64,000 nt of DNA from Candidatus Fermentithermobacillaceae bacterium (GCA_012840345.1 DULO01000130.1:19383-83382), one strand, 5' to 3'. Shown: positions 35,692 to 43,980, numbered from the stretch's first letter. Numbers and translations are program-made. Notes: a model not told the origin generated them from the sequence alone.

Positions 35692-36336
35692 ATGCCGCAG
35701 CTGGAAGCCATCTTACTGAGGATACCGGGCTTTCTTTTGGCCATCAGCATCCACGAGTATGCCCACGCCAGAATAGCGTTCGAACTGGGTGACGATACGG
35801 CCGAAAGGGAAGGCCGCATGACTCTGGAGCCCTGGGCCCACTTTGACCTCGTGGGCGCAATTATGCTCCTGTTTTTCCGGTTCGGTTGGGCAAGGCCCGT
35901 CCCCGTTAACCCCTATAGGTTTAGAAACCCCAGAAAAGGCATGGCATTGGTGTCGCTCGCCGGTCCCGCCGCCAACATGATAGCGGCCTTTGTGCTGCAG
36001 GTGTTGACGATACTCTTGTTCACCCGCATCCGGTTTACGGGCAGCCCTTGGATCCACTTACCCAGGGTGTTGGAACAAGCGGCATGGATAAACGCCGGCC
36101 TGGGCTTTTTCAACTTGATTCCGATCCCGCCTCTGGATGGGTCCAAGATAGTGTCCGTGTTATTGCCTTATTCCCTGCAGGACCTCTGGGACCAGTTTGA
36201 GCAGTACGGCTTTCTAGTGCTTATCGTGCTCCTGTACAGCGGGCTGTCGTCCAAGGTTCTCTGGCCCTTGGTCACAGGGTTCATGCAGTGGGTCCAGAAC
36301 GTAGGCATCTATCTATCACTTCTGGTTTTCCGCTAA
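35692..36336 (+). CDS. site-2 protease family (M50) membrane metalloprotease
   Basis: M50 proteases cut within or near membranes. The 214-residue protein has the zinc motif HEYAH (ISIHEYAHARI) near residue 20 and the second metal motif NLIPIPPLDGSKI, with about five or six membrane segments. It lacks PDZ and CBS domains, so it is the short YwhC type found next to scpA-scpB, rather than RseP or SpoIVFB. Substrate unknown. Confidence 0.9.
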   Translation: MPQLEAILLRIPGFLLAISIHEYAHARIAFELGDDTAEREGRMTLEPWAHFDLVGAIMLLFFRFGWARPVPVNPYRFRNPRKGMALVSLAGPAANMIAAFVLQVLTILLFTRIRFTGSPWIHLPRVLEQAAWINAGLGFFNLIPIPPLDGSKIVSVLLPYSLQDLWDQFEQYGFLVLIVLLYSGLSSKVLWPLVTGFMQWVQNVGIYLSLLVFR

Positions 36337-36342
36337 GGCGCC

Positions 36343-37077
36343 ATGAAAGGAATCCTAAAACTCGCCCCGTTATTTCGCGTGTTTCGTGGACAAGTTGAGG
36401 CGTCCGAGATTCCCCTTGAGACGTCGGTGCGCACTTTGGCCAGGGCTTCCGACTTGGTGATCACGAAAATAAGGTGGTTGTTGCCGAGCCAAGCTCAAGA
36501 AGCCCCGGACGCGGAAGATGAAGAGATGGGCGACGTGGCGGCCGAAGTCGGAGCCACGTACCTGCCTGTAATGGAGCCGTGGGAGCTCAGCAAGGCCACC
36601 GATTACATGAAGATGCTGCTGGGGGATTCGGCGCGGAAATACCCGCGTGGAGCTACGTCTCTCATGAGCGCTCCGACCACGGTGATCACGTCTATAGACC
36701 CTCGTGAGCTTCGAGACGCCATGAGATTGGTAGTCGCCAAATCCGAACCGGTCAGGCGGACCTTGGTCATCCCCAAGTGGAACTTCGTCGCACACCTCCG
36801 GCGCTTCTGGAGCGAGGTCAAGCGTTTGGCAGGGAAGGGAGCGATTTTGAGGTTTTCCCGTTTCTTGGGGCGCGACAAGAAAGAGGCCATCCAGAACTTC
36901 CTGGCCTTTTTGGAGCTTATCAAGAGGCGGAGGTTGTTCGCCAGGCAGACCGGTCCTTTCGGGGAGATCGTCTTCGGCACGGACCGGGAGAGCGTTTTGT
37001 CCATAGACCACACGGACTACGCGGCGGACCCTCCGGACTCAACGGATTACTCAGAGGAAGAGGGGCGTGAAGAGTGA
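36343..37077 (+). CDS. scpA: segregation and condensation protein A, N-terminally shortened
   Basis: ScpA is the kleisin that bridges the SMC heads with ScpB in chromosome segregation. The C-terminal winged helix is clear (EAIQNFLAFLELIKRRRLFARQTGPFGEIVF). The N-terminal part is short: the usual F-GPLDLLLHLI segment is missing, and similarity begins near LARASDLVITKIRWLLPS. The same frame is closed by the M50 stop only 4 codons upstream, so no longer start exists. It is thus a 244-residue divergent form, or the gene is truncated. ScpB overlaps its end as GTGA. Confidence 0.75.
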   Translation: MKGILKLAPLFRVFRGQVEASEIPLETSVRTLARASDLVITKIRWLLPSQAQEAPDAEDEEMGDVAAEVGATYLPVMEPWELSKATDYMKMLLGDSARKYPRGATSLMSAPTTVITSIDPRELRDAMRLVVAKSEPVRRTLVIPKWNFVAHLRRFWSEVKRLAGKGAILRFSRFLGRDKKEAIQNFLAFLELIKRRRLFARQTGPFGEIVFGTDRESVLSIDHTDYAADPPDSTDYSEEEGREE

Positions 37078-37634
37078 ACCTTACGGCCCTGATTGAAGCC
37101 ATTTTGTTCGCCTCGGACGAGCCGGTGCCGGTAAAGAGGCTCGCGACCGGGCTCCGGGTAACTGAGCAGGACGTGGAAAGAGCCGCGTCCGAGCTTCAGG
37201 AGCTGTATAAGGACAGAGGCATCTTTTTGGAACGTGTGGCCGGCGGCTTGATGATTTCCACCCGTCCTGAGTGCGCCCACGTCATCGAGGAAGTGCTTTC
37301 TTGGAAGGTCCCGGTTTCCTTATCCAGGGGCGCCCTGGAAACTCTCGCCGTGGTGGCTTACCGCCAGCCCGTGACGCGCCAAGACATTGAGAGCGCCCGG
37401 GGAGTAAACCCGGAGGCCAGCATAGAAACGCTGTTGGAGAAAGGCCTCATTCGGGAGGCCGGAAGGAAGAAGAGTCTGGGCCGCCCGAAGCTTTACGTCA
37501 CTACCGACGAGTTTTTGAAGAAAGCCTCATTGAACTCCATAGAGGACTTGCCGCCATTGTCCGGTCCCCCCGATTCTGACGAAGATGAAAGGCCCAGGCA
37601 GTTGCCGCTCGGGACAGACGCCGGAGAGCGGTAG
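37074..37634 (+). CDS. scpB: segregation and condensation protein B
   Basis: ScpB dimers bind ScpA in the SMC complex. The 186-residue protein has two winged-helix domains; the signature LSRGALETLAVVAYRQPVTRQDIESARGVN is intact, with GRPKLYVTTDEFL near the end. GTG 37074 overlaps scpA. Confidence 0.95.
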   Translation: MNLTALIEAILFASDEPVPVKRLATGLRVTEQDVERAASELQELYKDRGIFLERVAGGLMISTRPECAHVIEEVLSWKVPVSLSRGALETLAVVAYRQPVTRQDIESARGVNPEASIETLLEKGLIREAGRKKSLGRPKLYVTTDEFLKKASLNSIEDLPPLSGPPDSDEDERPRQLPLGTDAGER

Positions 37635-37693
37635 GCGCCCTTTTGGCGGGGTTTTCCATTGTAGGATCTCACAAGGGTTTACCTTGGCCGATG

Positions 37694-37721
37694 AATGGAC
37701 ATGCTAAACCGGAAGTCCATT
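37694..37721. repeat. inverted repeat upstream of the DUF2953 gene
   Basis: AATGGAC (37694-37700) and GTCCATT (37715-37721) are perfectly complementary, separated by 14 nt, 20 nt before the gene start. This could be an operator or RNA stem. The rest of the 106-nt gap shows nothing recognisable. Confidence 0.4.
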
Positions 37722-37740
37722 GGGCTCAAGGTGTTAACCC

Positions 37741-38418
37741 ATGCGGTATCTGGTGGTCATTGCCGCTCTGGCTGCGGTATCTTTATTTGTCTTGGCCCTG
37801 TTTCTGCCTGTCTGGATCCGGCTCAGGGCCAGGGTAGGACCGGATCGTTTCGGGGTTCGAATATGGGTTCGCTTGCCTCTCATCCCATGGTATATTCCCT
37901 TGCCTGAACTGACCCCCGACAAGCTGCACAGATTGCGCCAGCCCAAGACGCGACGGGCTCCTAAGGATATGGAGCCGGACTTGAGCGCGGAGCCAACACC
38001 TGACCGCGAACGCGCGAGAACGCCCGACGCGGTGCCGCTGACGAAGAAGATTCGAAGAGGGATGGCGGCGTTTCGGAAAGCATTGCCTCTGGTCAGGGAA
38101 ATCCTTAGGGAAGTGGCCGGAATTGTTCGTGTGAGGAAACTTAGCGTTCGGGGACACCTTGGAGTGGGCGACGCATTCCAGACCGCTCTCCTCCTGGGCG
38201 GGTTGAACTCGGCGGCCTTTCTCCTCCTGAGGACCATGCGCCGGCAAGGGTTTCGCTTTGACAAAAAACCGGTAATTTGGTTTGCCCCCAGGTATGACAC
38301 TGTGACTTTTGACGCCAAGATTGACGTCGAAACGGGAGCAAGCGTCGTCGGTTTCCTAAAACTGGGATGGCATCTTAGGAAAGCGACCCAACCTTTGTTG
38401 ATGTCACGCACCGCGTGA
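37741..38418 (+). CDS. DUF2953 family protein (YtfI-like)
   Basis: The 225-residue protein has an N-terminal membrane segment (residues 4-22) and the DUF2953 region near the C-terminus (VRGHLGVGDAFQTALLLGGLNS; FDAKIDVETGASVVGFLKLGW). DUF2953 genes usually sit next to ytfJ, as here. The middle 60 residues are charged and probably disordered. ATG follows AAGGTG at 8 nt. A spore-related role is inferred from the neighbour; biochemical function is unknown. Confidence 0.82.
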   Translation: MRYLVVIAALAAVSLFVLALFLPVWIRLRARVGPDRFGVRIWVRLPLIPWYIPLPELTPDKLHRLRQPKTRRAPKDMEPDLSAEPTPDRERARTPDAVPLTKKIRRGMAAFRKALPLVREILREVAGIVRVRKLSVRGHLGVGDAFQTALLLGGLNSAAFLLLRTMRRQGFRFDKKPVIWFAPRYDTVTFDAKIDVETGASVVGFLKLGWHLRKATQPLLMSRTA

Positions 38419-38464
38419 CATCGCCTCAACACAGCGTGGCAATACTACCCCTAGGAAGTTTGCG

Positions 38465-38929
38465 ATGGGGGGTCAAGACATGGGTTGGCATCCGATTGAG
38501 ACTCTCATGAAGACTACCATGGAAAGCCTTAAAGCCATGGTCGATGTGAACACGGTTGTGGGAGAACCGGTTGAGACCAAAGAAGGGACTGTGATTATCC
38601 CTGTTTCCAAAGTGTCCTTCGGGTTTATCACGGGCGGCGGCGATGACAGCATGGGCGGAGAAACGTCCGCCGAAGAAGGCCAGCGTGAAAACGAGTACGA
38701 TGTACAAGGAGGAAGTGGCGGTCAACACCTGCCGTTCACAGGGGGGACAGGCGCGGGCGTGACGGTGCGGCCGGTTGGGTTCCTAGTGGTCGGCACCAAG
38801 AAGGTAAGGTTTCTGCCGGTAGATTCCCGTGCCATTTACGACCGTCTGCTTGATGAACTCCCCGACCTTCTGGAAAGAACGGCCGATGCTCTCCATACCA
38901 GAGGCCGCCCGCCAGAACCGGGCCTCTAG
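38465..38929 (+). CDS. ytfJ: spore germination/sporulation protein YtfJ (GerW family)
   Basis: YtfJ is a small protein of the spore inner membrane region, linked to germination in some species. The 154-residue product has the typical N-terminus (HPIETLMKTTMESLKAMVDVNTVVGEP) followed by GTVIIPVSKVSFGFITGGG, and VRPVGFLVV near the end. The C-terminal 20 residues are a charged extension. It pairs with the upstream DUF2953 gene. Confidence 0.92.
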   Translation: MGGQDMGWHPIETLMKTTMESLKAMVDVNTVVGEPVETKEGTVIIPVSKVSFGFITGGGDDSMGGETSAEEGQRENEYDVQGGSGGQHLPFTGGTGAGVTVRPVGFLVVGTKKVRFLPVDSRAIYDRLLDELPDLLERTADALHTRGRPPEPGL

Positions 38930-38946
38930 AACCGGGAGGTAGGGAC

Positions 38947-39819
38947 ATGCGGCCGCTGTGGAACGGTACCCTCGCCTTTGGGCTGGTGGTGATCCCGGTC
39001 AGGCTGTACGCCGCGACCGAAAGGAAGTCGCCCAGCTTCAACTTGCTTCACGCGAAATGCGGCACTCCGGTGAAGTACTTAAAGTGGTGTCCTACCTGCG
39101 ACAGGGAAATCGCTCAAGATGAGATAACCCGGGCGTTCGAGTACGCGAAGGGCGAGTACGTTACCATCAGCGACGAAGAAATGGAGGCCATCCCCGGCCC
39201 GGCGGCTCACGTCATAGAGATACTGGACTTCGTGGAATTGTCCCAGGTGGATCCCGTGTACTTCGAAAAGAGCTTCTTTCTGGAACCGAGGGAAGGCGCG
39301 GGTAAGGCTTACGCGCTCCTGCGGAAGGCCATGGAAGAACAGGGCAAAGTCGCCGTCGCCAGAGTAGCGATCCGCGCGAAAGAAACATTGGCGCTTATTC
39401 GCGTCTATAAGGGCCGTTTCATCATGATGGAGACCATGTACTGGGGCAACGAAGTCAGGCAAGGCGAGGAACTAAGCATTCCCGAAGACGTCCACCTGGA
39501 CGAACGCGAGATGTCCATGGCAAAGACGCTCATGGAAACCCTGACGTCTGACTTCGAGCCGGGCAAGTACGAGAACCGCCAGCGTCAGGCCCTTTCCGAT
39601 TTGATCGAGAAGAAAGTCCAGGGTAGGGAGATCGTGCGTGAACCGGAGCGGGCCGGCGCGCAAGTCATAGACCTGATGGAAGCGCTGCGCAGGAGCGTGG
39701 AGAAAGCCAAAGCCGACGAAGGACGGCAAAAAGGCCGGACCGCGGCTGACGGGAAACCCAGGGCCAGAAGAAGGAGAGCTTCAGGCGAGGGCGAGGCGGC
39801 TGCCCCGCCCCCGGCATGA
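38947..39819 (+). CDS. ku: non-homologous end joining protein Ku
   Basis: Ku binds DNA double-strand ends and recruits the ligase. The 290-residue protein begins with the canonical LWNGTLAFGLVVIPVRLYAAT and contains the ring-forming core (GKAYALLRKAMEEQGKVAVARV). Two CxxC-like cysteines (CGTPVKYLKWCPTC) lie near residues 39-55. The last 45 residues form a Lys/Arg-rich tail typical of bacterial Ku. It overlaps the ligase gene as ATGA, so the repair genes form one operon. Confidence 0.95.
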   Translation: MRPLWNGTLAFGLVVIPVRLYAATERKSPSFNLLHAKCGTPVKYLKWCPTCDREIAQDEITRAFEYAKGEYVTISDEEMEAIPGPAAHVIEILDFVELSQVDPVYFEKSFFLEPREGAGKAYALLRKAMEEQGKVAVARVAIRAKETLALIRVYKGRFIMMETMYWGNEVRQGEELSIPEDVHLDEREMSMAKTLMETLTSDFEPGKYENRQRQALSDLIEKKVQGREIVREPERAGAQVIDLMEALRRSVEKAKADEGRQKGRTAADGKPRARRRRASGEGEAAAPPPA

Positions 39820-40796
39820 GCCCGGATCCCGAGCGGGGTCTAGGACCCGACCGGGTTTTCGGAATCCCGCGGCTGTTTCCCATGTTGGCCACTCCGGGCG
39901 GCGAGCCTTTCTCGGACGAGGCTTGGTCGTTTGAGGTCAAGTGGGACGGCTACCGCTCGCTGGCCTATCTCACCCGCGGCCAGTGCTACCTGGATTCCCG
40001 GAACCAAAAGCCCCTGTTGCCCAGGTTCCCGGGGCTAAGCGGTATGTGGCGGGGTCTGAACGCCCAGAGCGCCCTCATCGACGGCGAAATCGTCGCGTTT
40101 CGGGACGGCAGGGTCGATTTCTCCCATCTTAGGACCGAACCCCAAGATGTTGTTTTTGTGGCTTTCGACCTCCTCTACGTAGACGGCAAGCTGCTCTTAG
40201 ACGAGCCCCTATCGGAGCGCCAAGCTCTCTTGGAGGGAGTCTATTCATGGGGCAAGGATGTTTTCAGGTCAGAGACCGTGTCTGGCCAGGGAGAAGCCTT
40301 GTTTGAGTGGGTGCGGGAGCGAGGCTTGGAGGGGATGATGGCCAAGCGGAAAGACAGCTTTTACACCCCGGGAAAGCGGTCAAAAGACTGGATCAAAGTG
40401 AAAAACGTCCAAGAGGGCCGTTTCTGGGTGGTAGGATACATGCCCGGCGCCGGAAGAACGGTCGGTTCTCTGGTCGTCGCCCGGGAAAAAGACGGCCGCT
40501 TAGACATTGTGGGACGAGTGTCGTCGGGACTCAACAGCCGGTATGAGAAGTTTTTTCTGGAGAACCTCACGCCCATCGACGCCGCCGCTGTGGATACCGG
40601 GCATGTGGATGCGGGCTCGGACCTGGTCGCTCCCCGCGTTGAGGCCGTCCGTAAGCCGGTGTTTGGAGACCTCACTAGAGCGGAAATAAAGACAATCCGG
40701 TGGGTGAGGCCCTTTTACGGCGTGGAAGTCCAGTACACGGAAATCACTCCCGACGGACGACTCCGGCATCCTGTGTTTCGGGAGGTGTGTGAATAG
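39816..40796 (+). CDS. ATP-dependent DNA ligase (LigD ligase module)
   Basis: This is the stand-alone ligase component of bacterial end joining. The 326-residue protein has the adenylation lysine in FEVKWDGYRSLAY (KxDG), the nucleotidyltransferase motifs (LIDGEIVAF; EGMMAKRKDSFY), and a C-terminal OB-fold. The polymerase module is encoded by the next gene rather than fused. Start overlaps ku; stop overlaps the next GTG by one base. Confidence 0.93.
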   Translation: MSPDPERGLGPDRVFGIPRLFPMLATPGGEPFSDEAWSFEVKWDGYRSLAYLTRGQCYLDSRNQKPLLPRFPGLSGMWRGLNAQSALIDGEIVAFRDGRVDFSHLRTEPQDVVFVAFDLLYVDGKLLLDEPLSERQALLEGVYSWGKDVFRSETVSGQGEALFEWVRERGLEGMMAKRKDSFYTPGKRSKDWIKVKNVQEGRFWVVGYMPGAGRTVGSLVVAREKDGRLDIVGRVSSGLNSRYEKFFLENLTPIDAAAVDTGHVDAGSDLVAPRVEAVRKPVFGDLTRAEIKTIRWVRPFYGVEVQYTEITPDGRLRHPVFREVCE

Positions 40797-41731
40797 TGCC
40801 GGTGAAGACTCCAACCATCGCGAGGGTGGGCTCCCAAGAGGTAGCCCTAACCAATCTAGACAAGGTCTACTGGCCCGAACAAGGCTACACCAAACGAGAC
40901 CTTGTGGACTATTACGCCAGCATAGCCCCGTACATCCTGCCTCACCTGAGGGACCGTCCGCTCTCCTTGGTAAGGTACCCGGAAGGCATCAAAGGAGAGG
41001 GGTTTTACCAGAAAGACGCGCCGCCCGGGATGCCGTCCTGGGTGAGCGTCGCTCCCATACGGTCCAAAGAAAGAGGTTCTTACATCAACTTCATCTTGTG
41101 CCAAAACGTTGAGACCCTGGTTTGGATGGCTAATTCGGGAGCTATCGAGATCAACCCGTGGCTATCCCGTTACTCGTCCCTGGATAACCCCGATTTTGCC
41201 GTCTTCGACATTGATCCGTCCGAAGGTACCGGATGGGATGACGTAAAGAAAGTGGCAATGATTGTGAAGTCTCTCCTGGATGAGTGGAAGCTCGTTGGGT
41301 TTCCCAAAGTCTCCGGAGCGACCGGCCTGCACATCTACGTCCCTCTGGAGCCTCGATACTCGTACAAGGACGTCGCCAGATTCGTCGGATTGGGCGCGTC
41401 CCTCATAAAAGGCGCGTTTCCCGACCTAGTCACCCTCGAAAGAAAGGTGAAGGACAGGACCGGTTACGTGTACATCGATTACCCGCAAAACGCCCGAGGA
41501 CAGACGATCTCGGTCGTCTACGGTGTCAGGGCGTCTCAGGGGGCGCCCGTTTCCATACCTGTGACCTGGGATGAACTGGCTGAAGGAAGCCGGATCCACA
41601 GCCAATCGTGGAACATAAAGACGGCGCTTGAAAGGGCTCAGGCTGTAGGCGACTTGTTTGCTCCTGTACTTTCCAGCCCACAGAACATCGATCCGTACCT
41701 ACGACTAGCCCCTCCAGGGAAACATAATTAG
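40796..41731 (+). CDS. LigD-type primase/polymerase module
   Basis: This archaeo-eukaryotic primase family enzyme fills ends during non-homologous end joining. GTG 40796 follows GGAGGTG by 8 nt. The 311-residue protein has the catalytic acidic pair in VFDIDPSEG, the SGATGLHIYVPL motif and the N-terminal VYWPEQGYTKRDLVDYY typical of LigD polymerase domains. The phosphoesterase module is absent from this operon. Confidence 0.94.
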   Translation: MPVKTPTIARVGSQEVALTNLDKVYWPEQGYTKRDLVDYYASIAPYILPHLRDRPLSLVRYPEGIKGEGFYQKDAPPGMPSWVSVAPIRSKERGSYINFILCQNVETLVWMANSGAIEINPWLSRYSSLDNPDFAVFDIDPSEGTGWDDVKKVAMIVKSLLDEWKLVGFPKVSGATGLHIYVPLEPRYSYKDVARFVGLGASLIKGAFPDLVTLERKVKDRTGYVYIDYPQNARGQTISVVYGVRASQGAPVSIPVTWDELAEGSRIHSQSWNIKTALERAQAVGDLFAPVLSSPQNIDPYLRLAPPGKHN

Positions 41732-41758
41732 GCTACCGCCCCTAAGGGGGGATCCTTC

Positions 41759-42082
41759 TTGGGAAGACGACGTAACCGTCCGGTAAATCCTGACGCGGTT
41801 CGCGCTCTGGATAACCTGAAGTACGAAGTCGCCCAGGAGTTAGGATATGTGAGGGGTGGAAGTGAAGACGAGCTCCGGGCCAATTTGGATCGCATGAAGT
41901 ACGAGATTGCCGATGAGCTCGGGCTTTCCGAGAAGATCCGCGCTGTCGGATGGCCGAACATGACCTCCCGGGAGTGCGGACGAATCGGAGGACAGCTTGG
42001 CGGACGCCTCGGCGGCCAAATGGTCAAACGGATGATCGAGTACGCTGAAGCCCGCATGGCTCAAGACCAACTAAGGCGGTAG
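41759..42082 (+). CDS. alpha/beta-type small acid-soluble spore protein with duplicated N-terminal motif
   Basis: These proteins coat spore DNA and are cut by GPR protease at germination. TTG 41759 follows AGGGGGGAT by 8 nt. In 107 residues, LDRMKYEIADELGL (with the GPR site) and ECGRIGGQLGGRLGGQMVKRMI match the family. An additional upstream copy, LDNLKYEVAQELGY, repeats the GPR-site helix, so the protein is longer than the usual 60-70 residues. It follows the end-joining genes by 27 nt, possibly in the same forespore-expressed unit. Confidence 0.85.
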   Translation: MGRRRNRPVNPDAVRALDNLKYEVAQELGYVRGGSEDELRANLDRMKYEIADELGLSEKIRAVGWPNMTSRECGRIGGQLGGRLGGQMVKRMIEYAEARMAQDQLRR

Positions 42083-42089
42083 CACACAC

Positions 42090-42113
42090 GGCTCCCTGGG
42101 GAACCAGGGAGCC
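42090..42113. terminator. perfect hairpin between convergent genes
   Basis: GGCTCCCTGG-GGAA-CCAGGGAGCC is a perfect 10-bp stem with a GNRA-like loop between the spore protein gene (+) and spmB (-). Neither side has a T run, so it may act as a bidirectional terminator or RNA-stabilising stem. Confidence 0.55.
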
Positions 42114-42116
42114 GGT

Positions 42117-42656
42117 CTAGCGAACCATGGCCCTCCAGATCAGGAAGGCGGTTATGAATCCGCATAAATCCCCGAACAAGCAAGCTCCCAAAGCATGGCG
42201 GGTCTTCTTGATGCCTGCCGCGCCGAAGTAAACCGTGACCACGAAAAACGATGTATCAGTCGCCCCTTGCAGGATGGAGGCGAGAAGGCCCATGGAGGAA
42301 TCCGGTCCGTAGGTGCGCAGAATGTCGCCGGTGAGGGCGAGGGCCCCGCTCCCACTGATGGGCCGGATGACCACAAGCGGGATCACGTCCACCGGCAGCC
42401 CCAGGGGCTTAAGCAAGAATCCAAATGCCTTGGAGACCAGTTCCAGGGCCCCGGAACCTCGGAAACATGAGATGCCTACAAAGATCGCCACGAGGTACGG
42501 TAGGGTATCGAGAGCGACTCTGAGGCCCTCCTCCGCGCCCTTGATGAACGTCTCGTACACCGGGACTCCCTTTAGGTGAGCGTAGAGAGGGACCCCGATT
42601 AGGATGATCGGGAATGAGTAGACTCCCATCTTGGCAAGGAACATCAGAAAGCTCAC
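42117..42656 (-). CDS. spmB: spore maturation protein B
   Basis: SpmB with SpmA is needed for full spore core dehydration. The track ORF extends to 42809, but GTG 42656 overlaps the spmA stop as GTGA and gives 179 residues, the family length. The protein has four or five membrane segments with PYLVAIFVGISCFRGSGALE and VVIRPISGSGALALTGDIL, typical of nucleoside-recognition (Gate) domain proteins. It ends close to a convergent hairpin. Confidence 0.93.
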   Translation of the reverse strand: MSFLMFLAKMGVYSFPIILIGVPLYAHLKGVPVYETFIKGAEEGLRVALDTLPYLVAIFVGISCFRGSGALELVSKAFGFLLKPLGLPVDVIPLVVIRPISGSGALALTGDILRTYGPDSSMGLLASILQGATDTSFFVVTVYFGAAGIKKTRHALGACLFGDLCGFITAFLIWRAMVR

Positions 42657-43231
42657 TTGGATCGCCGCCTTCGTGAGAAAAGCCAGTGGACGGATAGGCC
42701 TCCACATGTCGCGGCCAGCCCGGCGAGGACCGTTGGCCCCGCGACGATGGCCGGCGCGGCGGAACCCGTCGCGGCCCGGAGCGCTACCACCGATGAGGGA
42801 AAGAAGCATAGACCCGCGGCGCTCAGCACCACCAGACGGATCATGGCGTTCATCTGGTCGTCTTCGTCCTTCAAGGCATCCTTTATTTCCCTCATCGCTT
42901 TGGTTCCCAGAGGTGTGGCGGAACTAAGGCCCAAGAGGTTGGAGACGATAGTCGCCGATATGGTTCCAAGAGGTTTGGACTTGCCCCGAAGTTCCGGGAA
43001 TAGGACTCCCAACACGGGGCGGGTGGCTCTGGCCATGGCCTTTATTAAGCCCGATTCTTCAGCCAGCTTCTCTATACCGACCCAGAGACAAAAAAGCCCC
43101 GCAAGCCCGATGACAAGTTCGATAGCGCTGTCAGCGCCCTCAAGCACCGATGCCATCATTTCGTCAACGTTCCCGGTCAGGAGCGCCACAGCGCAACCCA
43201 AGCCCACAAGGACGAGCCACACAGCGTTCAT
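42653..43231 (-). CDS. spmA: spore maturation protein A
   Basis: SpmA is the partner of SpmB. The likely start is ATG 43231 (MNAVWLVLVGLGCAVALLTG), preceded on its strand by AGGTGGTGGG; the track start at 43285 is upstream of this. The 192-residue protein has four or five membrane segments and the Gate-domain motif SNLLGLSSATPLGTKAMREI. Possible sigma-E elements lie about 60-85 nt upstream. Confidence 0.93.
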   Translation of the reverse strand: MNAVWLVLVGLGCAVALLTGNVDEMMASVLEGADSAIELVIGLAGLFCLWVGIEKLAEESGLIKAMARATRPVLGVLFPELRGKSKPLGTISATIVSNLLGLSSATPLGTKAMREIKDALKDEDDQMNAMIRLVVLSAAGLCFFPSSVVALRAATGSAAPAIVAGPTVLAGLAATCGGLSVHWLFSRRRRSK

Positions 43232-43288
43232 TGAGCCCACCACCTGAGCTCGGCGGCCATGAGAGTGTGGGACCGCCGGTTCCACATA

Positions 43289-43318
43289 ACCTTATGTGCG
43301 TGCAAGACGGGAACATGC
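43289..43318 (-). promoter_or_regulatory. candidate sigma-E promoter of spmAB
   Basis: On the minus strand GCATGTT (43318-43312) and CATAAGGT (43296-43289) are separated by 15 nt, close to the sigma-E pattern KMATATT-N14/15-CATACAMT. Matches are 6/7 and 5/8. Placement about 60 nt before spmA is suitable. Confidence 0.35.
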
Positions 43319-43389
43319 AAAGCCTATTTGGCTGCTCTACCGCGGCCGTTCAGAGGAAATACTGTTCGTGACATGATAGCGTGGCACGG

Positions 43390-43418
43390 TAGACCGTGAT
43401 GGTGTCATGGGGTATGAT
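43390..43418 (+). promoter_or_regulatory. candidate sigma-A promoter of ridA
   Basis: TAGACC (43390-43395), a 17-nt spacer and TATGAT (43413-43418) lie about 100 nt before ridA in the divergent gap. The remainder of the gap shows nothing else that I can recognise. Confidence 0.45.
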
Positions 43419-43519
43419 TGAAATTGGCTCCACTAAGGAAGATTGCGCTTGCCATCGCGGCCTGGGCGCGGGGCGACCATTACCCCTGGTGGCCAAGGAC
43501 TTTCTAGGAGGAATGCGGA

Positions 43520-43978
43520 GTGCGCGTTGAGGAGAGGCTAAAGGAACTTGGGATCGAGCTGCCCCCCGTCGTGAAGCCTCTGGCAGCCTACGTTCCGGCG
43601 GTTAAGGCTGGGCAGTGGGTGTACATATCGGGACAAGTACCAATGAGACAGGGCAAACTGTCCGTGACAGGGAAAGTGGGTTCTGATGTAACCCTGGAAA
43701 CTGCCTACGAAGAAGCGAAGCAGTGCGCAATAAACTGCATCGCCGCTCTAAAGAGCGTGGTCGGAGATTTGGATGACGTGGCCCAGATCGTGAAAGTCAC
43801 GGGATTCGTAGCTTCTGCACCCGGATTTACCGACCAGCCCAAGGTCGTGAACGGAGCCTCCGAGCTCCTCGGTAAGGTCTTCGGTGAGCAGGGAGCCCAC
43901 GCCAGGGCCGCCGTGGGAGTCGCCGAGCTGCCCATGAACGCCTGCGTCGAAGTTGAGCTTGTTGCGCTCTTGAAGTAG
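43520..43978 (+). CDS. ridA: RidA family enamine/imine deaminase
   Basis: RidA proteins hydrolyse reactive enamine/imine intermediates from amino-acid metabolism. GTG 43520 follows AGGAGGAAT by about 8 nt. The 152-residue protein shows the substrate-binding arginine in HARAAVGVAELP and the trimer-interface pattern QWVYISGQVP. It is the longer subgroup with an N-terminal helix (EERLKELGIELP). A terminator follows, so it is monocistronic. Confidence 0.92.
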   Translation: MRVEERLKELGIELPPVVKPLAAYVPAVKAGQWVYISGQVPMRQGKLSVTGKVGSDVTLETAYEEAKQCAINCIAALKSVVGDLDDVAQIVKVTGFVASAPGFTDQPKVVNGASELLGKVFGEQGAHARAAVGVAELPMNACVEVELVALLK

Positions 43979-43980
43979 TT

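Noticed and set aside
37643-37907. Short ORFs before the DUF2953 gene
   Set aside because: They lack SDs and run out of frame into the DUF2953 coding sequence.
42657-43247. 196-residue plus-strand ORF opposite spmA
   Set aside because: Shadow of SpmA; the minus strand encodes a clear membrane protein family with a proper start.
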